From the NCBI GenBank assembly GCA_019314375.1, contig JAFCZJ010000036.1:1-43414 (forward strand): a stretch of DNA of 43,414 nucleotides, given 5' to 3'. This document shows, in pieces, positions 23,531 to 33,011 of this stretch (its first letter is position 1; each line of letters opens with the position of its first letter). The notes under the pieces were generated by a model that saw only the letters and a program-made list of their open reading frames with translations, had not been told where the DNA came from and did not search any database. This DNA is from Deltaproteobacteria bacterium. Its GTDB lineage: Bacteria > Myxococcota > B64-G9. Both the position numbers and the translations under genes were made by a program.

Positions 23531-25515
23531 GATTCATCCTCTTCACTTCCGCCAGGCCCGATCAAAACCCCACTGCCGAGAACAGCGCGGATTTTCTTGA
23601 GAAGATCAGGTGAAGTAAAGGGCTTGGAGATGAAATGGCTGCCTTCGTCGAGGATGCCGTGGTGCGCGATGGCGTTGTCGGTGTAGCCGGACATGAAGAG
23701 AACCTTCAGCTTCGGGAAAAGCTTGGCCAGTCGATCGCTGAGTTCTTTGCCGCTCATTTTGGGCATGACCACGTCGGTCAGGACGAGGTGAATCTTGCCT
23801 TCGTGTTGTTCGCATTCGAGTAGCGCTTCACCCCCATTTGCAGCGATGAGGGTCTTGTAGCCGGCGGATGCCAGAATTCGGTGGGTCAGATCCCGGACGG
23901 CCTTGTCGTCTTCGACGATCAGGATCGTCTCCTTGCCCCGCAGGTTCGTGGTGTCGACCTCAGCCGCTTGTTCGGGTTTTTCGGCTTCGACGAGCGGCAG
24001 GTAGACTTTGAAGGTCGTGCCTTTGCCGGGCTCACTGTAAACAAAGATGTTGCCCCCGCTTTGTTTGACGATGCCGTAGACCGTGGCGAGGCCGAGTCCC
24101 GTTCCTTGACCCAGATCTTTGGTCGTGTAGAAGGGCTCGAAGACTCGCTCTAATACCTCGGCGGTCATGCCCTTGCCGGTGTCGGTCACGGCCAGCATGG
24201 CGAAGCGGCCGGCCAGGGCGTCTGGGTGTTGGCTCGCATAGTTCTCGTCAAGCTCGACCTCGGCGGTTTCGATGGTGAGTGAGCCGCCCTGTGGCATGGC
24301 GTCTTTGGCGTTGATCGCCAAATTCATCAAGACTTGTTCAATCTGGCCGGGATCGGCGCGGATTCGACCGAGATCGTCGGCCAGCAGGGCTTGAAAATCG
24401 AGATCCTCGCCGATGATCCGCCGAAGGATTTTCTCCATGTTGACGACGACTTCGTTGAGTTCAAAGACAATGGGCTCCATGACTTGCTTGCGGCTGAAGG
24501 CGAGAAGCCGGCTTGTCAGGGCGGCCGCCCGCATGCCGGCCTCCCGAATCTGAAGGATGTCTTCTTTCATGGGGTCGGCATCGCGAAGATCGGCCGCGAG
24601 CAATTCGGCATAATTGTTGATGACGGTGAGCAGGTTGTTGAAATCGTGAGCCACGCCGCCGGCGAGCCGGCCGATGGATTCCATTTTCTGGGATTGCTGA
24701 AGCTGTCTGTTAAGCCGGTCCCTTTCCTCCTCTGCTTGTTTTTGCTTTGTCATGTCGAGGTTGGCGGATTGGTAGGCGATCACCTCTCCCTGCTCGTTGC
24801 GTAATGACGTGGCGAGTCCACGGGAAATGAAAGTGGAACCATCGACGCGGAGAGCCAGAAATTCGCCCTCCCAACGCCCCGATTTGGCAAGCGCATCGAG
24901 AACCGGCCCGGCGTCCTCCTCGTTGGCGAAAAAACTGGCCACGGAGCCGCCGATCGCGTGTTCTTTGTTGCGGTGGCCCCACATTTCCAAAAAGGCAGGA
25001 TTGACATGGGTGATGATGCCTTTGGTGTCGGCGATGCTTTGTGCCGAGATGGCATCTTCGAATGCCATGTTTTTGAGACGGAGAGCCTCTTCCGCTTTGA
25101 GGCGTTCGGTCTCGTCGCTGTAGACGGCGACGATCTGTCCGCCTGGAAGTTTGTAGACGTAGTTTGACCGATAGCCGACCAGTATTTCGTCCTGATAAAG
25201 ACCGACGGGATGTCGCTCCGGCTTGCCCGTAAGCCACACCCGCCGGAATACATCCAGAAGGCCGAAATCCACCACGCCCGGAAAGACCCTGGATACCCTT
25301 TGACCGAGCGCATCGGCCAGGTTGACGCCATCCATGGCCTGGCCGGCTTTGTTGAAGTCGACGAAGATGAAGTCCTCGCCGTCGTCCACGGCTTCGTAAA
25401 TGGCGACGCCCTCGCCCATGTTGTCGAACAACTGCCTGTATCTCAGTTCTGAGACGTCCGCGGGATCCTGGAGACCCTCGACAGCGTCTATGTGGCTACT
25501 TTTCTCATCTTTCAT
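23527..25515 (-). CDS. Hybrid sensor histidine kinase D (PAS-PAS-HisKA-HATPase-REC)
   Basis: A 662-residue soluble kinase starting at 25515, with GAGGGGGT upstream. Two PAS domains occupy about 22-140 (RYRQLFDNMGEGVAIYEAV) and 150-262 (AFEDAISAQSIADTKGIITH...NLDMTKQKQ). HisKA follows with His290 in [13 protein letters not shown], then the HATPase ([36 protein letters not shown]). The C-terminal receiver has Asp581 and Lys631. The core has the LLTVINNYAELL and FMSGYTDNAIAHHG signatures shared with kinases E and F, marking a second subgroup. It is separated from kinase E by only 32 bases and overlaps kinase C by four. Confidence 0.93.
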   Translation of the reverse strand: MKDEKSSHIDAVEGLQDPADVSELRYRQLFDNMGEGVAIYEAVDDGEDFIFVDFNKAGQAMDGVNLADALGQRVSRVFPGVVDFGLLDVFRRVWLTGKPERHPVGLYQDEILVGYRSNYVYKLPGGQIVAVYSDETERLKAEEALRLKNMAFEDAISAQSIADTKGIITHVNPAFLEMWGHRNKEHAIGGSVASFFANEEDAGPVLDALAKSGRWEGEFLALRVDGSTFISRGLATSLRNEQGEVIAYQSANLDMTKQKQAEEERDRLNRQLQQSQKMESIGRLAGGVAHDFNNLLTVINNYAELLAADLRDADPMKEDILQIREAGMRAAALTSRLLAFSRKQVMEPIVFELNEVVVNMEKILRRIIGEDLDFQALLADDLGRIRADPGQIEQVLMNLAINAKDAMPQGGSLTIETAEVELDENYASQHPDALAGRFAMLAVTDTGKGMTAEVLERVFEPFYTTKDLGQGTGLGLATVYGIVKQSGGNIFVYSEPGKGTTFKVYLPLVEAEKPEQAAEVDTTNLRGKETILIVEDDKAVRDLTHRILASAGYKTLIAANGGEALLECEQHEGKIHLVLTDVVMPKMSGKELSDRLAKLFPKLKVLFMSGYTDNAIAHHGILDEGSHFISKPFTSPDLLKKIRAVLGSGVLIGPGGSEEDES

Positions 25516-25547
25516 GAGGCACCCCCTCTTTGGTGAAATATCATCGA

Positions 25548-28500
25548 CTAGGCAGGGCTTGTGTCCTTGTCGGCGAGGACAATGCGGATCTTTTTCAGCA
25601 GCTCTGGAGAAGTGAAGGGCTTGGCGAGGAAATGAGTGCCTTCGTCAAGGATGCCGTGGTGCACGATGGCGTCGTCGGTGTAGCCGGACATGAAGAGGAC
25701 CTTGAGGTCAGGGTAGACCTTGGTCAATCGTGCGCTGAGTTCCTTGCCGCTCATCCTGGGCATAACCACGTCGGTCAGGACGAGGTGGATTTTGCCTGCG
25801 TGTCGCTCGCATTCGAGCAGCGCCTCGCCGCCGTTGGCGGCGGAGAGGACCGTGTATCCGGCCGATGAGAGAATGCGGCGGGTTAGTTTTCGCACGGCTT
25901 TTTCATCTTCCACGATCAGGATGGTTTCATGGCCTCGCAGGTCGGTAAATTGGGGTTCATCCTGTAGGGCTTGGTCCTTGGCTTCGGCACGAGGCAGGTA
26001 GACCTCAAAGGTCGTGCCCTCGCCGGGTTCACTGAAGACGGCGATAAAGCCCCCACTTTGCTTGATGATGCCGTAGGCGGTCGAAAGGCCAAGGCCCGTG
26101 CCCTGACCCATTTCCTTGGTCGTGAAGAAGGGATCGAAGACTCGCGCTCTGACCTCGTCAGTCATGCCAAGGCCGGTGTCGCTCACGGCAAGCATGGTGT
26201 AGTGACCGGCAGGCCTGTCCGGGTGCTTGCTTGAATAGGCTTCACTCAATTCGACGTCGATGGTTTTGATCTCGAGCTTGCCGCCTTTGGGCATCGCGTC
26301 TTTGGCATTGACGGCCAGGTTCATCAGCACCTGTTCAATCTGGCCGGGGTCGGCGGTGATCTGGCCCAGATCGCCTGCAAGCGAAGTGGAAAGCTCGATG
26401 TCTTCACCGATGAGCCGCCTGAGCATTTTCTCCAAATCGACGACGATTTCGTTCAGGCAGAGGACCCTGGGCTCCAGCACTTGCTTGCGACTGAAGGCGA
26501 GAAGCTGACGGGTCAGGGTGGCGGCCTTTTTGCCGGCGTCTAAGACTTGGAGGAGATCGGCCCTCAGTGGGTCCTCTTCGCGCAGGTCCTCGATGGCAAA
26601 TTCAGCGTAGCTGTTGATGACGGTCAGGAGGTTGTTGAAGTCGTGGGCCACGCCGCCGGCGAGTCGGCCGATGGATTCTATCTTCTGGGCTTGGTTCAGC
26701 TGTTCCTCAAGCTGCCCCTTCTCCTTTTGGATGAGAATTTGATCCGTGACATCGCGTGAGCTGACTACGGTGCCGACGACTTCGCCGGCCACGCGAATTG
26801 GCGTGGCGACCGAGTTGAAATGAACCTTGGTTCCGTCAGGCCGAACGTGAGCCGTATCCCATTGTTGCTTCACAGCCTCTTGAGTGACTCGATCCATGTG
26901 CTTCTTGAGTCGGTCCCGATTTTCTGGGGCGCTGAGCTCGTAGAGCGGAATGCCGATAAGTTCCTCCCGGGTCAAACCAGGCTCGGTTCTGTTGATCAGC
27001 TGGATTCGGTGGTTTTGATCGAGCAGCATAATGTAATCGGCCACCGAGTTGAAGACCGCTTGCAGGCGATTTTCGCTTTCACGCAGTGCTTGCTCCGCTT
27101 GTTTCTGGGCCGTGATGTCGTGTGTGACGCCGACGATCAAAATCGGCAGTCCGTCCGGTCCTTTGATGAATTTTGCGTTGTTGCTGGTGGAGACGGTCGT
27201 GCCGTCTTTGCGTGTTTGATCTGCTTCAAATACGACGGGCTCCCAGACGGCCTCGTCGTCTGATTCGAGGAGTTGCAAATGCCGGCCGAATATCTCCATG
27301 ACCTTTGCAAGCGACTCCGGGGTGATCATTTCTTCCATGGATTGGGCCATCGCTTCTTCGTGGGTATAGCCCCGGAGCGCCGTGGTCGATTGGCTGATGA
27401 AGGTGAAGCGAAGGTTCATGTCCATCGTCCAGATTACGTCCGTTGCGTTCTCGGCGAGCAGTCGGTACTGCTTCTCGCCGGTCTGGAGCTCTCGGAGGAG
27501 AAGCCAGGTGCTCAGGGCGTCGCTGAGTCGGCGACCGATTTCGCGGAACAGAGTCCTCTCTTCTTTGGTCCAGTCACGATGGTGTGAGCATTGATGTATG
27601 CCGAACATCCAGGCTTTGCCTTTTTGTGGATGAATGGCCATGTGCATTTCGGCCAGAATGGCGAAACGGTGGCTGGTTTCTTGTGCCGTATCCGGATCTC
27701 GATAATCGGTGGTGATAACGTCGTTTTTGGCCAATGCCGCGCGGCAAATGCTCGCGGTTTCGGGCAGCATCGGAATCTCTTGTCCCAGGGCGAAGGCGCC
27801 GGGGTATTTTGGACGCGTGCGTTCCATGGGCACGCTCCATGACTCGGCCTCGGGATCGCAGGGAAAAAGCAGCCAGGCGCGGTCCGCCTCGAAAATTTCC
27901 AGCGTGGTCTGTAGGACTTCCGACATCATTTGATCGACATCGTGGGCTTGCTGGATGGCACGATTGACTCGCTCCATGTGCGCAAGAAAGCGTAGATGGA
28001 TCGCACGTTCTTCTTCGGCCTGCTTGCGTTCGCTGATGTCAACGATCACGCCTCTGAATCCGAAGATTTCACCTTCTTGCATGATGGGGCTGATGTTGAG
28101 AAGTATCGGGAAGGTGGAGCCGTCTTTTCGCAGGGCTTGGTATTCGCTTGGCCCGAGGGTTTGTCCTTGAATCCGCCGGGCCAGGATTTCCCCGGCTCGA
28201 GCTCGATCTTCAGGGCTGATTAACTCAAGAGCGCTTATTCTCGTGGCCAGATCCTCTTTTGTATATCCGAAAAGCTCGAAGCCTCGCTGATTGGTGTAGG
28301 TTATGCTCAGGTCAATGTCGGATTCGAAAACCACTTCCGGCAGCATTTGTGTCAGTTCTTGAAAGCGAATATCCGCCTTGATGGACCAGAGGGCATGGGC
28401 GATGTTGTGGGCCACATCGGCGAAGAGGATTTGCTCTTCGGCGTCGATGGCGGCGGTTTTTGGGACAGAGGCGCAAAGCAATCCGAAATCGTGGTTTTCA

Positions 28501-28910
28501 TGTCGCAGGCGCGCGACCAGGCTCGCTCGACCCACGTATTCTTTCGCCAGGGGACAGTCGGCGCATTGGGTGGGTGGGTCGTCTATCACGAGGATGCTGT
28601 TCGATTCGAGGGTCGCTTTGGCGCAATGGGGCGGTTGGTTCGTGCGCAGGCGTTCGGCCATGGGCTCGAACCTGTCGCCAAAGCCCGAATGGAAGAAGGG
28701 CTCGACGGGCTTGCCGTTTTTTTCCAATACGCACCAGGCGTTGTGGTAGCCGCGTGTTTCGGTCAGCAGTCGACAAACCTCGCTGAGCAATCGTGCGGGG
28801 TTCTTCTCGGCCATGATGAGCTGGTTGACCTTGTGGATGGCCGTCAGCACTTGAATTAGATGCTCTTGCCTTGAGGTTGATTGTTCGGCTGGTTTGTTGT
28901 TTTTCGTCAA
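25548..28910 (-). CDS. Hybrid sensor histidine kinase E (GAF-PAS-GAF-PAS-PAS-HisKA-HATPase-REC)
   Basis: A 1120-residue soluble kinase with a TTG start at 28910, preceded by GGGGGGA. Five sensory modules can be placed. GAF (about 16-178) carries Cys96 and a CADC pair (Cys116, Cys119) in a [10 protein letters not shown] motif. PAS (185-300) ends [17 protein letters not shown] second GAF (310-475) contains [17 protein letters not shown]. Two further PAS domains follow (480-605 and 610-728). Then come HisKA (His756), the HATPase ([27 protein letters not shown]) and a receiver (Asp1047, Lys1097). It is the first gene of the leftward operon with kinases D, C and B. Its promoter must lie in the 176-base gap before prfC, which is transcribed divergently. 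Confidence 0.92.
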   Translation of the reverse strand: MTKNNKPAEQSTSRQEHLIQVLTAIHKVNQLIMAEKNPARLLSEVCRLLTETRGYHNAWCVLEKNGKPVEPFFHSGFGDRFEPMAERLRTNQPPHCAKATLESNSILVIDDPPTQCADCPLAKEYVGRASLVARLRHENHDFGLLCASVPKTAAIDAEEQILFADVAHNIAHALWSIKADIRFQELTQMLPEVVFESDIDLSITYTNQRGFELFGYTKEDLATRISALELISPEDRARAGEILARRIQGQTLGPSEYQALRKDGSTFPILLNISPIMQEGEIFGFRGVIVDISERKQAEEERAIHLRFLAHMERVNRAIQQAHDVDQMMSEVLQTTLEIFEADRAWLLFPCDPEAESWSVPMERTRPKYPGAFALGQEIPMLPETASICRAALAKNDVITTDYRDPDTAQETSHRFAILAEMHMAIHPQKGKAWMFGIHQCSHHRDWTKEERTLFREIGRRLSDALSTWLLLRELQTGEKQYRLLAENATDVIWTMDMNLRFTFISQSTTALRGYTHEEAMAQSMEEMITPESLAKVMEIFGRHLQLLESDDEAVWEPVVFEADQTRKDGTTVSTSNNAKFIKGPDGLPILIVGVTHDITAQKQAEQALRESENRLQAVFNSVADYIMLLDQNHRIQLINRTEPGLTREELIGIPLYELSAPENRDRLKKHMDRVTQEAVKQQWDTAHVRPDGTKVHFNSVATPIRVAGEVVGTVVSSRDVTDQILIQKEKGQLEEQLNQAQKIESIGRLAGGVAHDFNNLLTVINSYAEFAIEDLREEDPLRADLLQVLDAGKKAATLTRQLLAFSRKQVLEPRVLCLNEIVVDLEKMLRRLIGEDIELSTSLAGDLGQITADPGQIEQVLMNLAVNAKDAMPKGGKLEIKTIDVELSEAYSSKHPDRPAGHYTMLAVSDTGLGMTDEVRARVFDPFFTTKEMGQGTGLGLSTAYGIIKQSGGFIAVFSEPGEGTTFEVYLPRAEAKDQALQDEPQFTDLRGHETILIVEDEKAVRKLTRRILSSAGYTVLSAANGGEALLECERHAGKIHLVLTDVVMPRMSGKELSARLTKVYPDLKVLFMSGYTDDAIVHHGILDEGTHFLAKPFTSPELLKKIRIVLADKDTSPA

Positions 28911-29051
28911 GGTGTCCCCCCTTGTGCTTCAAATGCCTGCAAGATGATGAATAATTTAGCATAAGCCAGTTGGGTCCGTCCACCGACTCTTTCAAAGTCT
29001 CCTTTTGTTGGTGTTTGAATGTGGTGGGGATATCGAGCGTTGCTGTGCTAA

Positions 29052-29070
29052 GGTCCAGCGACTTTGGACC
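29052..29070. other. Small inverted repeat in the prfC leader
   Basis: GGTCCA (29052-29057) and TGGACC (29065-29070) form a perfect 6-bp stem with a 7-base loop. It lies just upstream of the GGGAAG binding site and ATG of prfC. It could be an operator or an mRNA hairpin. The rest of the divergent gap (28911-29086) shows no convincing promoter boxes. Confidence 0.45.
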
Positions 29071-29086
29071 CGCAAAGGGAAGATAG

Positions 29087-30733
29087 ATGAGCGACATAAA
29101 GCACCTTCAGCACGAGATTGGCCGTCGGCGGACTTTTGCCATCATCTCGCATCCGGATGCCGGCAAGACGACGCTGACCGAGAAATTACTTCTTTTCGGC
29201 GGGGTGATTCAGCTCGCCGGCGCGGTTAAGGCGAAGCGTGGCCGTGCGAATGCTGTTAGCGACTGGATGGAGATGGAGCGGGAGCGCGGCATTTCCATCA
29301 CCACCAGCGTGATGCAGTTCCCCTATGAGGGGCTGGAGATGAACCTGCTCGACACCCCCGGGCACGCTGATTTCAGCGAGGACACCTACCGAACGCTTCA
29401 TGCCGTCGACGGGGCCGTGATGTTGCTTGACTGCGCCAAGGGCGTTGAGTCGCAAACAAGCAAATTGTTTCGGGTGTGCAAGCACAGGTCGATTCCTATT
29501 TTTACCTTTGTAAACAAGATGGATCGGCCCGGCCGCGATCCTTTCGACCTGGTCGGAGAAGTGGAAAGTGTTTTGGGGATCGGGGTTTTTCCGATCACCT
29601 GGCCGATTTTTCGATCCGGGACCTTTCGCGGCGTCTACCACCGGCTCGACAAGCGTGTGTACCTGTTTGACCAGGAGCTGGCGAAGTCGAGCGCGAAGAG
29701 TGGCGCCGAAATCGCGCCCTTCAAGATCTCCGGTGTCGACGATCCCATGTTGCGCACCGAGCTCGGCGAGGAGGGCTACGCGCAGCTCCAAGAGGATGTC
29801 GAGCTTTTGGAGGTCGCCGGCGATGAATTTGATCGGGAGCGCTTTTTGGCCGGGGAAGTCTCGCCCATGTTTTTCGGCAGCGCCATTAACAACTTTGGAC
29901 TTAAGGCCTTCTTGAATACCTTTTGTGAGCTCATGCCGTCACCTGGACCCCATGAGGCGAACACCGGCACCATCGCCGCCGACAAGGATGAGTTCAGCGG
30001 ATTTATTTTCAAAATCCAAGCCAACATGAATCGGGCGCATCGCGACCGACTCGCCTTCGTGCGGATTTGTTCGGGGCGATTTCGGCGCGGGATCAAGGTC
30101 CACCACGTGCGCACGGGGCGAGATATCCGGCTCGCCAACCCGACCCTCTTCCTCGCAAAAGAGCGAAGCTTAGTCGATGAGGCCTATGCGGGCGATGTCA
30201 TCGGGGTTTTCGACACGGGCATTTTTGAGATCGGGGACACGCTCACCGAGGGATCGAAGTTCGAGTTCGCAAGAATCCCAAACTTCGCGCCCGAGTACTT
30301 TTCTCGCCTTGTGTCCTTGGACCCCTTGCGCCGTAAGCAGTTGACCCGCGGCATCGAGCAGCTTGCGCAGGAGGGCACGGTGCAACTCTATCGTCCCCTG
30401 CGCGGTCTGGCCGGAGAAATGATCTTAGGCGCCGTCGGCGAGCTGCAAATGGAAGTGACCAAGTACCGCCTGCAGGATGAGTACGGCGTAAAAGTAAGGC
30501 TCGACCGACTCAAGTACCAGGTCGCTCGTTGGGTAAGGCCCAAGGAAGACAAGACCCTCGATGTCGAGGCCCTGCACAGGGAATGTCCCGGGCTCGTGGT
30601 GCTCGATGTCAAGGAACGGCCCGTCGTGCTCTTTGAGCGAGAATGGGCGGTCGGTTTTTCCGAAGAACGCCTACCCGACGTCATCTTCGACGAAACGGCG
30701 CAAGGCGTCGTGGTTCGCGATGGTCAGAGCTAG
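29087..30733 (+). CDS. prfC: Peptide chain release factor 3 (RF3)
   Basis: A 548-residue translational GTPase starting at ATG 29087 with AAGGGAAG upstream. RF3 recycles RF1 and RF2 from the ribosome after peptide release, using GTP. The GTPase motifs are all visible: the P loop ISHPDAGKTTLTE with the EKLLLFGGVIQLAGAVK continuation typical of RF3, the switch region RERGISITTSVMQF, DTPGHADFSEDTYRTL (G3) and FVNKMDRPGRDPFD (G4). Domains II and III follow, including the RPLRGLAGEMILGAVGELQMEV stretch near the C-terminal third. Length equals the usual 525-550. It is a single gene between two leftward kinase units; a REP-like repeat lies 13 bases after its stop. Confidence 0.96.
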   Translation: MSDIKHLQHEIGRRRTFAIISHPDAGKTTLTEKLLLFGGVIQLAGAVKAKRGRANAVSDWMEMERERGISITTSVMQFPYEGLEMNLLDTPGHADFSEDTYRTLHAVDGAVMLLDCAKGVESQTSKLFRVCKHRSIPIFTFVNKMDRPGRDPFDLVGEVESVLGIGVFPITWPIFRSGTFRGVYHRLDKRVYLFDQELAKSSAKSGAEIAPFKISGVDDPMLRTELGEEGYAQLQEDVELLEVAGDEFDRERFLAGEVSPMFFGSAINNFGLKAFLNTFCELMPSPGPHEANTGTIAADKDEFSGFIFKIQANMNRAHRDRLAFVRICSGRFRRGIKVHHVRTGRDIRLANPTLFLAKERSLVDEAYAGDVIGVFDTGIFEIGDTLTEGSKFEFARIPNFAPEYFSRLVSLDPLRRKQLTRGIEQLAQEGTVQLYRPLRGLAGEMILGAVGELQMEVTKYRLQDEYGVKVRLDRLKYQVARWVRPKEDKTLDVEALHRECPGLVVLDVKERPVVLFEREWAVGFSEERLPDVIFDETAQGVVVRDGQS

Positions 30734-30746
30734 CAAGTTTTTGAAG

Positions 30747-30780
30747 AAACGGGGACGGTCTTAGTTTGTTAGTTATTTTG
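30747..30780 (+). repeat. Lone REP-like copy of the RAYT transposon end
   Basis: AAACGGGGACGGTCTTAGTT and the following TGTTAGTTATTTTG match the transposon end at 917-950, apart from one missing C and one A-to-G change. It lies between prfC and the convergent kinase F and supplies the kinase stop codon (complement of 30773-30775). Confidence 0.85.
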
Positions 30781-32785
30781 ACTCGATTACCCTTTTGATC
30801 TTCTTCAGCAGGTCCGTCGAGTTGAAAGGCTTGGCGATGAAGTGGGTGCCCTCGTCGAGGACGCCGTGTTGCACGATGGCGTTGTCGGTGTACCCGGACA
30901 TGAAGAGCACCTTGAGGTCCGGGTAGATCTTGGCCAGCCGATCGCTGAGTTCTTTGCCGCTCATCTTCGGCATCACCACGTCGGTCAGCACGATGTGGAT
31001 TTTGTCCTCGTGCCGCTCGCATTCCAAAAGCGCCTCGCCGCCGTTGGCAGCGGTGATCACCGAATAGCCGGCAGAGCCAAGTATCCGCCGGGTTAAGTTC
31101 CGCACGGCCGTTTCGTCCTCGACGACCAGGACCGTCTCATCACCCCGCAGATCCGAGACGCTCGGTTCTTGTAAGGGCTCTGTTTTCTCGGCCTCGACTC
31201 GCGGCAGGTAGACTTTGAAAGTCGTGCCTCTACCGAGTTTGCTGTCGACCCGGATGCTGCCTCCGCTTTGTTTGACGATGCCATAAACAGTGGAGAGGCC
31301 GAGTCCGGTCCCTTGGTTCTTGCCCCTGGTGGTAAAGAAGGGTTCGAAAATCCGTTCCATGACCTCGGCGGACATGCCGACGCCGTCGTCGGTGGCGGTC
31401 AGCATCACGTAGGGCCCGGCCGTGGTATCCGCATGCTGGTTTGCGAAGTCCTCATCCAACTCGATGTTTGCGGTCTCGATGCAAAGCTTGCCACCACCCT
31501 TCATCGCGTCTTTGGCGTTAACCGCCAGATTCATCACCACCTGTTCGATCTGACCGGGGTCTGCGGTGATCAGGCCGAGGTCGGCCGCCAAGGACGTAGA
31601 TAGCTCGATGTCCTCGCCGATAAGCCGCCTGAGCATTTTTTCCAGGTCGAAGACGACTTCGTTCAGGTCGAGGACCCTCACCTCCAGCACTTGCTTGCGA
31701 CTGAAGGCGAGAAGCTGACGAGTTAATGCGGCGGCACGCTGGCCGGCCTCCTGGATTTGCCGAAGGTCCGCCTTCAGTGGGTCTCCTTCGCGCAGATCCT
31801 CTGCGGCGAAGCCCGCATAGCTGTTGATGACGGTAAGCAGGTTGTTGAAGTCGTGAGCGATGCCGCCGGCGAGGCGGCCAATGGATTCCATCTTCTGGGC
31901 CTGATGGACTTGTTCTTCGAGCCTGGCATGCTCAAGCTCTGTTTGTTTGCGTTCGGTGATGTCGATACCCACGCCAAAGAAGTAATCCAGTCGACCCTGT
32001 TCATCAGCAACAGATCTCCCATGCCATTCGACCAGAATTTCAGTGCCGTCTTTTTTGATGATGTGATTCTCGTTTACGGTCGGGCCTTCTGAGTTCACAA
32101 GCTGCCCGAAAAGAGCGGACATTGCTTGGTGTTGTCTTTCTGGAACCATGGTGGCCAAATAGTCTTTTCCTGTCAGCTCTTCTTCTTCATAGCCAAGGGC
32201 CTCAAGCATGGTTTGATTGGCCAGCATGATTTTGCCTTCCAGGCTGATCGCGACATAAAAGGCGGGGGAGGCCTGAAGCAAGGCTTGGCTGAAGTTTTTT
32301 TCGGTTTGTAGCTTCTTTTCGAACAATCTGCGCTGGGTGATGTCGCGGGTGACGCCGAGAACCAGCTCAGGTTTTCCCTGTGCATCCCGCAAGATGGAAG
32401 CAGCGAGTTCAGTCGGTACGAGGGAGCCATCCTTGTGAATCTGTTCCGCCTCGATGGTTCTCGATCGCTCCGGATCTACACCGGCCTCCCCTTTATGATT
32501 CAACTCCTCTGTTATCGCCCTGATCACGATTTCGAGGCTCTTGGGGGCGAATAGGGCGGCAAGATCAAGATTTAGTGCTTCTTCCTGGGTATATCCCGTG
32601 AGCTGCTCGACGGATGGACTCAGGTAAGTAAGCCGAAGATCGGACAAGCGCAAAATCCAGAGGACGTCTTGCACGTATTTGTTAAGGAGGTTGAGATGGG
32701 CCTCACTCACCGCCGAAGGTTTTTGATCCTGCCTCGCCTGCTTCAGTTCCTTCTCAAGCTGGGCAATTCGATCCTCGGCGTTCAT
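30773..32785 (-). CDS. Hybrid sensor histidine kinase F (PAS-PAS-HisKA-HATPase-REC)
   Basis: A 670-residue soluble kinase. The ATG at 32785 (MNAEDRIAQLEKELKQ) has GGGGG five bases upstream; an in-frame ATG four codons earlier (32797) is the alternative. A coiled coil leads into two PAS domains (about 32-152, ending LGVTRDITQRR, and 162-280, ending GVGIDITERKQTELEH). HisKA has His311 in GRLAGGIAHDFNN, the HATPase has [14 protein letters not shown] and [13 protein letters not shown], and the receiver has Asp602 and Lys652. The G1 box is TDDGVGMS. It belongs to the same core subgroup as D and E. It stands outside the kinase operon, beyond prfC. Its last residues and stop are encoded in the REP-like repeat at 30747-30780. 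Confidence 0.92.
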   Translation of the reverse strand: MNAEDRIAQLEKELKQARQDQKPSAVSEAHLNLLNKYVQDVLWILRLSDLRLTYLSPSVEQLTGYTQEEALNLDLAALFAPKSLEIVIRAITEELNHKGEAGVDPERSRTIEAEQIHKDGSLVPTELAASILRDAQGKPELVLGVTRDITQRRLFEKKLQTEKNFSQALLQASPAFYVAISLEGKIMLANQTMLEALGYEEEELTGKDYLATMVPERQHQAMSALFGQLVNSEGPTVNENHIIKKDGTEILVEWHGRSVADEQGRLDYFFGVGIDITERKQTELEHARLEEQVHQAQKMESIGRLAGGIAHDFNNLLTVINSYAGFAAEDLREGDPLKADLRQIQEAGQRAAALTRQLLAFSRKQVLEVRVLDLNEVVFDLEKMLRRLIGEDIELSTSLAADLGLITADPGQIEQVVMNLAVNAKDAMKGGGKLCIETANIELDEDFANQHADTTAGPYVMLTATDDGVGMSAEVMERIFEPFFTTRGKNQGTGLGLSTVYGIVKQSGGSIRVDSKLGRGTTFKVYLPRVEAEKTEPLQEPSVSDLRGDETVLVVEDETAVRNLTRRILGSAGYSVITAANGGEALLECERHEDKIHIVLTDVVMPKMSGKELSDRLAKIYPDLKVLFMSGYTDNAIVQHGVLDEGTHFIAKPFNSTDLLKKIKRVIESK

Positions 32786-32912
32786 GAGATCCCCCATGGG
32801 TCCAAAATCAACGGTCCGATTGTTTGTTGAGTAGAGTAGATCTGCTATCCGTTTTCAAGGGCTTTCCCGAATGCCAAAAGAGCTTGATGTGGCGAAAGTT
32901 GAGTGGTCTCAT

Positions 32913-32974
32913 GATCCGCTCAGCCGAAGGGGGCCTTTTGGATGAGCCCCTGCAGGATCACCGATCGGGTGCTC
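32913..32974 (+). ncRNA. Structured nhaA leader, candidate riboswitch
   Basis: The 5' region of nhaA can fold into nested helices. GATCC (32913-32917) pairs with GGATC (32955-32959), GCTCA (32918-32922) pairs with TGAGC (32943-32947), and an inner hairpin CCGAAGG/CCTTTTGG closes the top. A competing helix, GAGCCC (32945-32950) with GGGTGCTC (32967-32974, one bulge), would break the second stem. Such alternatives are typical of switches. Known RNA motifs upstream of nhaA (nhaA-I and nhaA-II) have been reported as lithium-ion riboswitches. Whether this leader fits either consensus was not tested. It ends about 25 bases before the AAGGA site at 33002-33006. Confidence 0.45.
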
Positions 32975-33011
32975 TTACACATCGACGACTGCGAAAAAGA
33001 CAAGGAAATCC

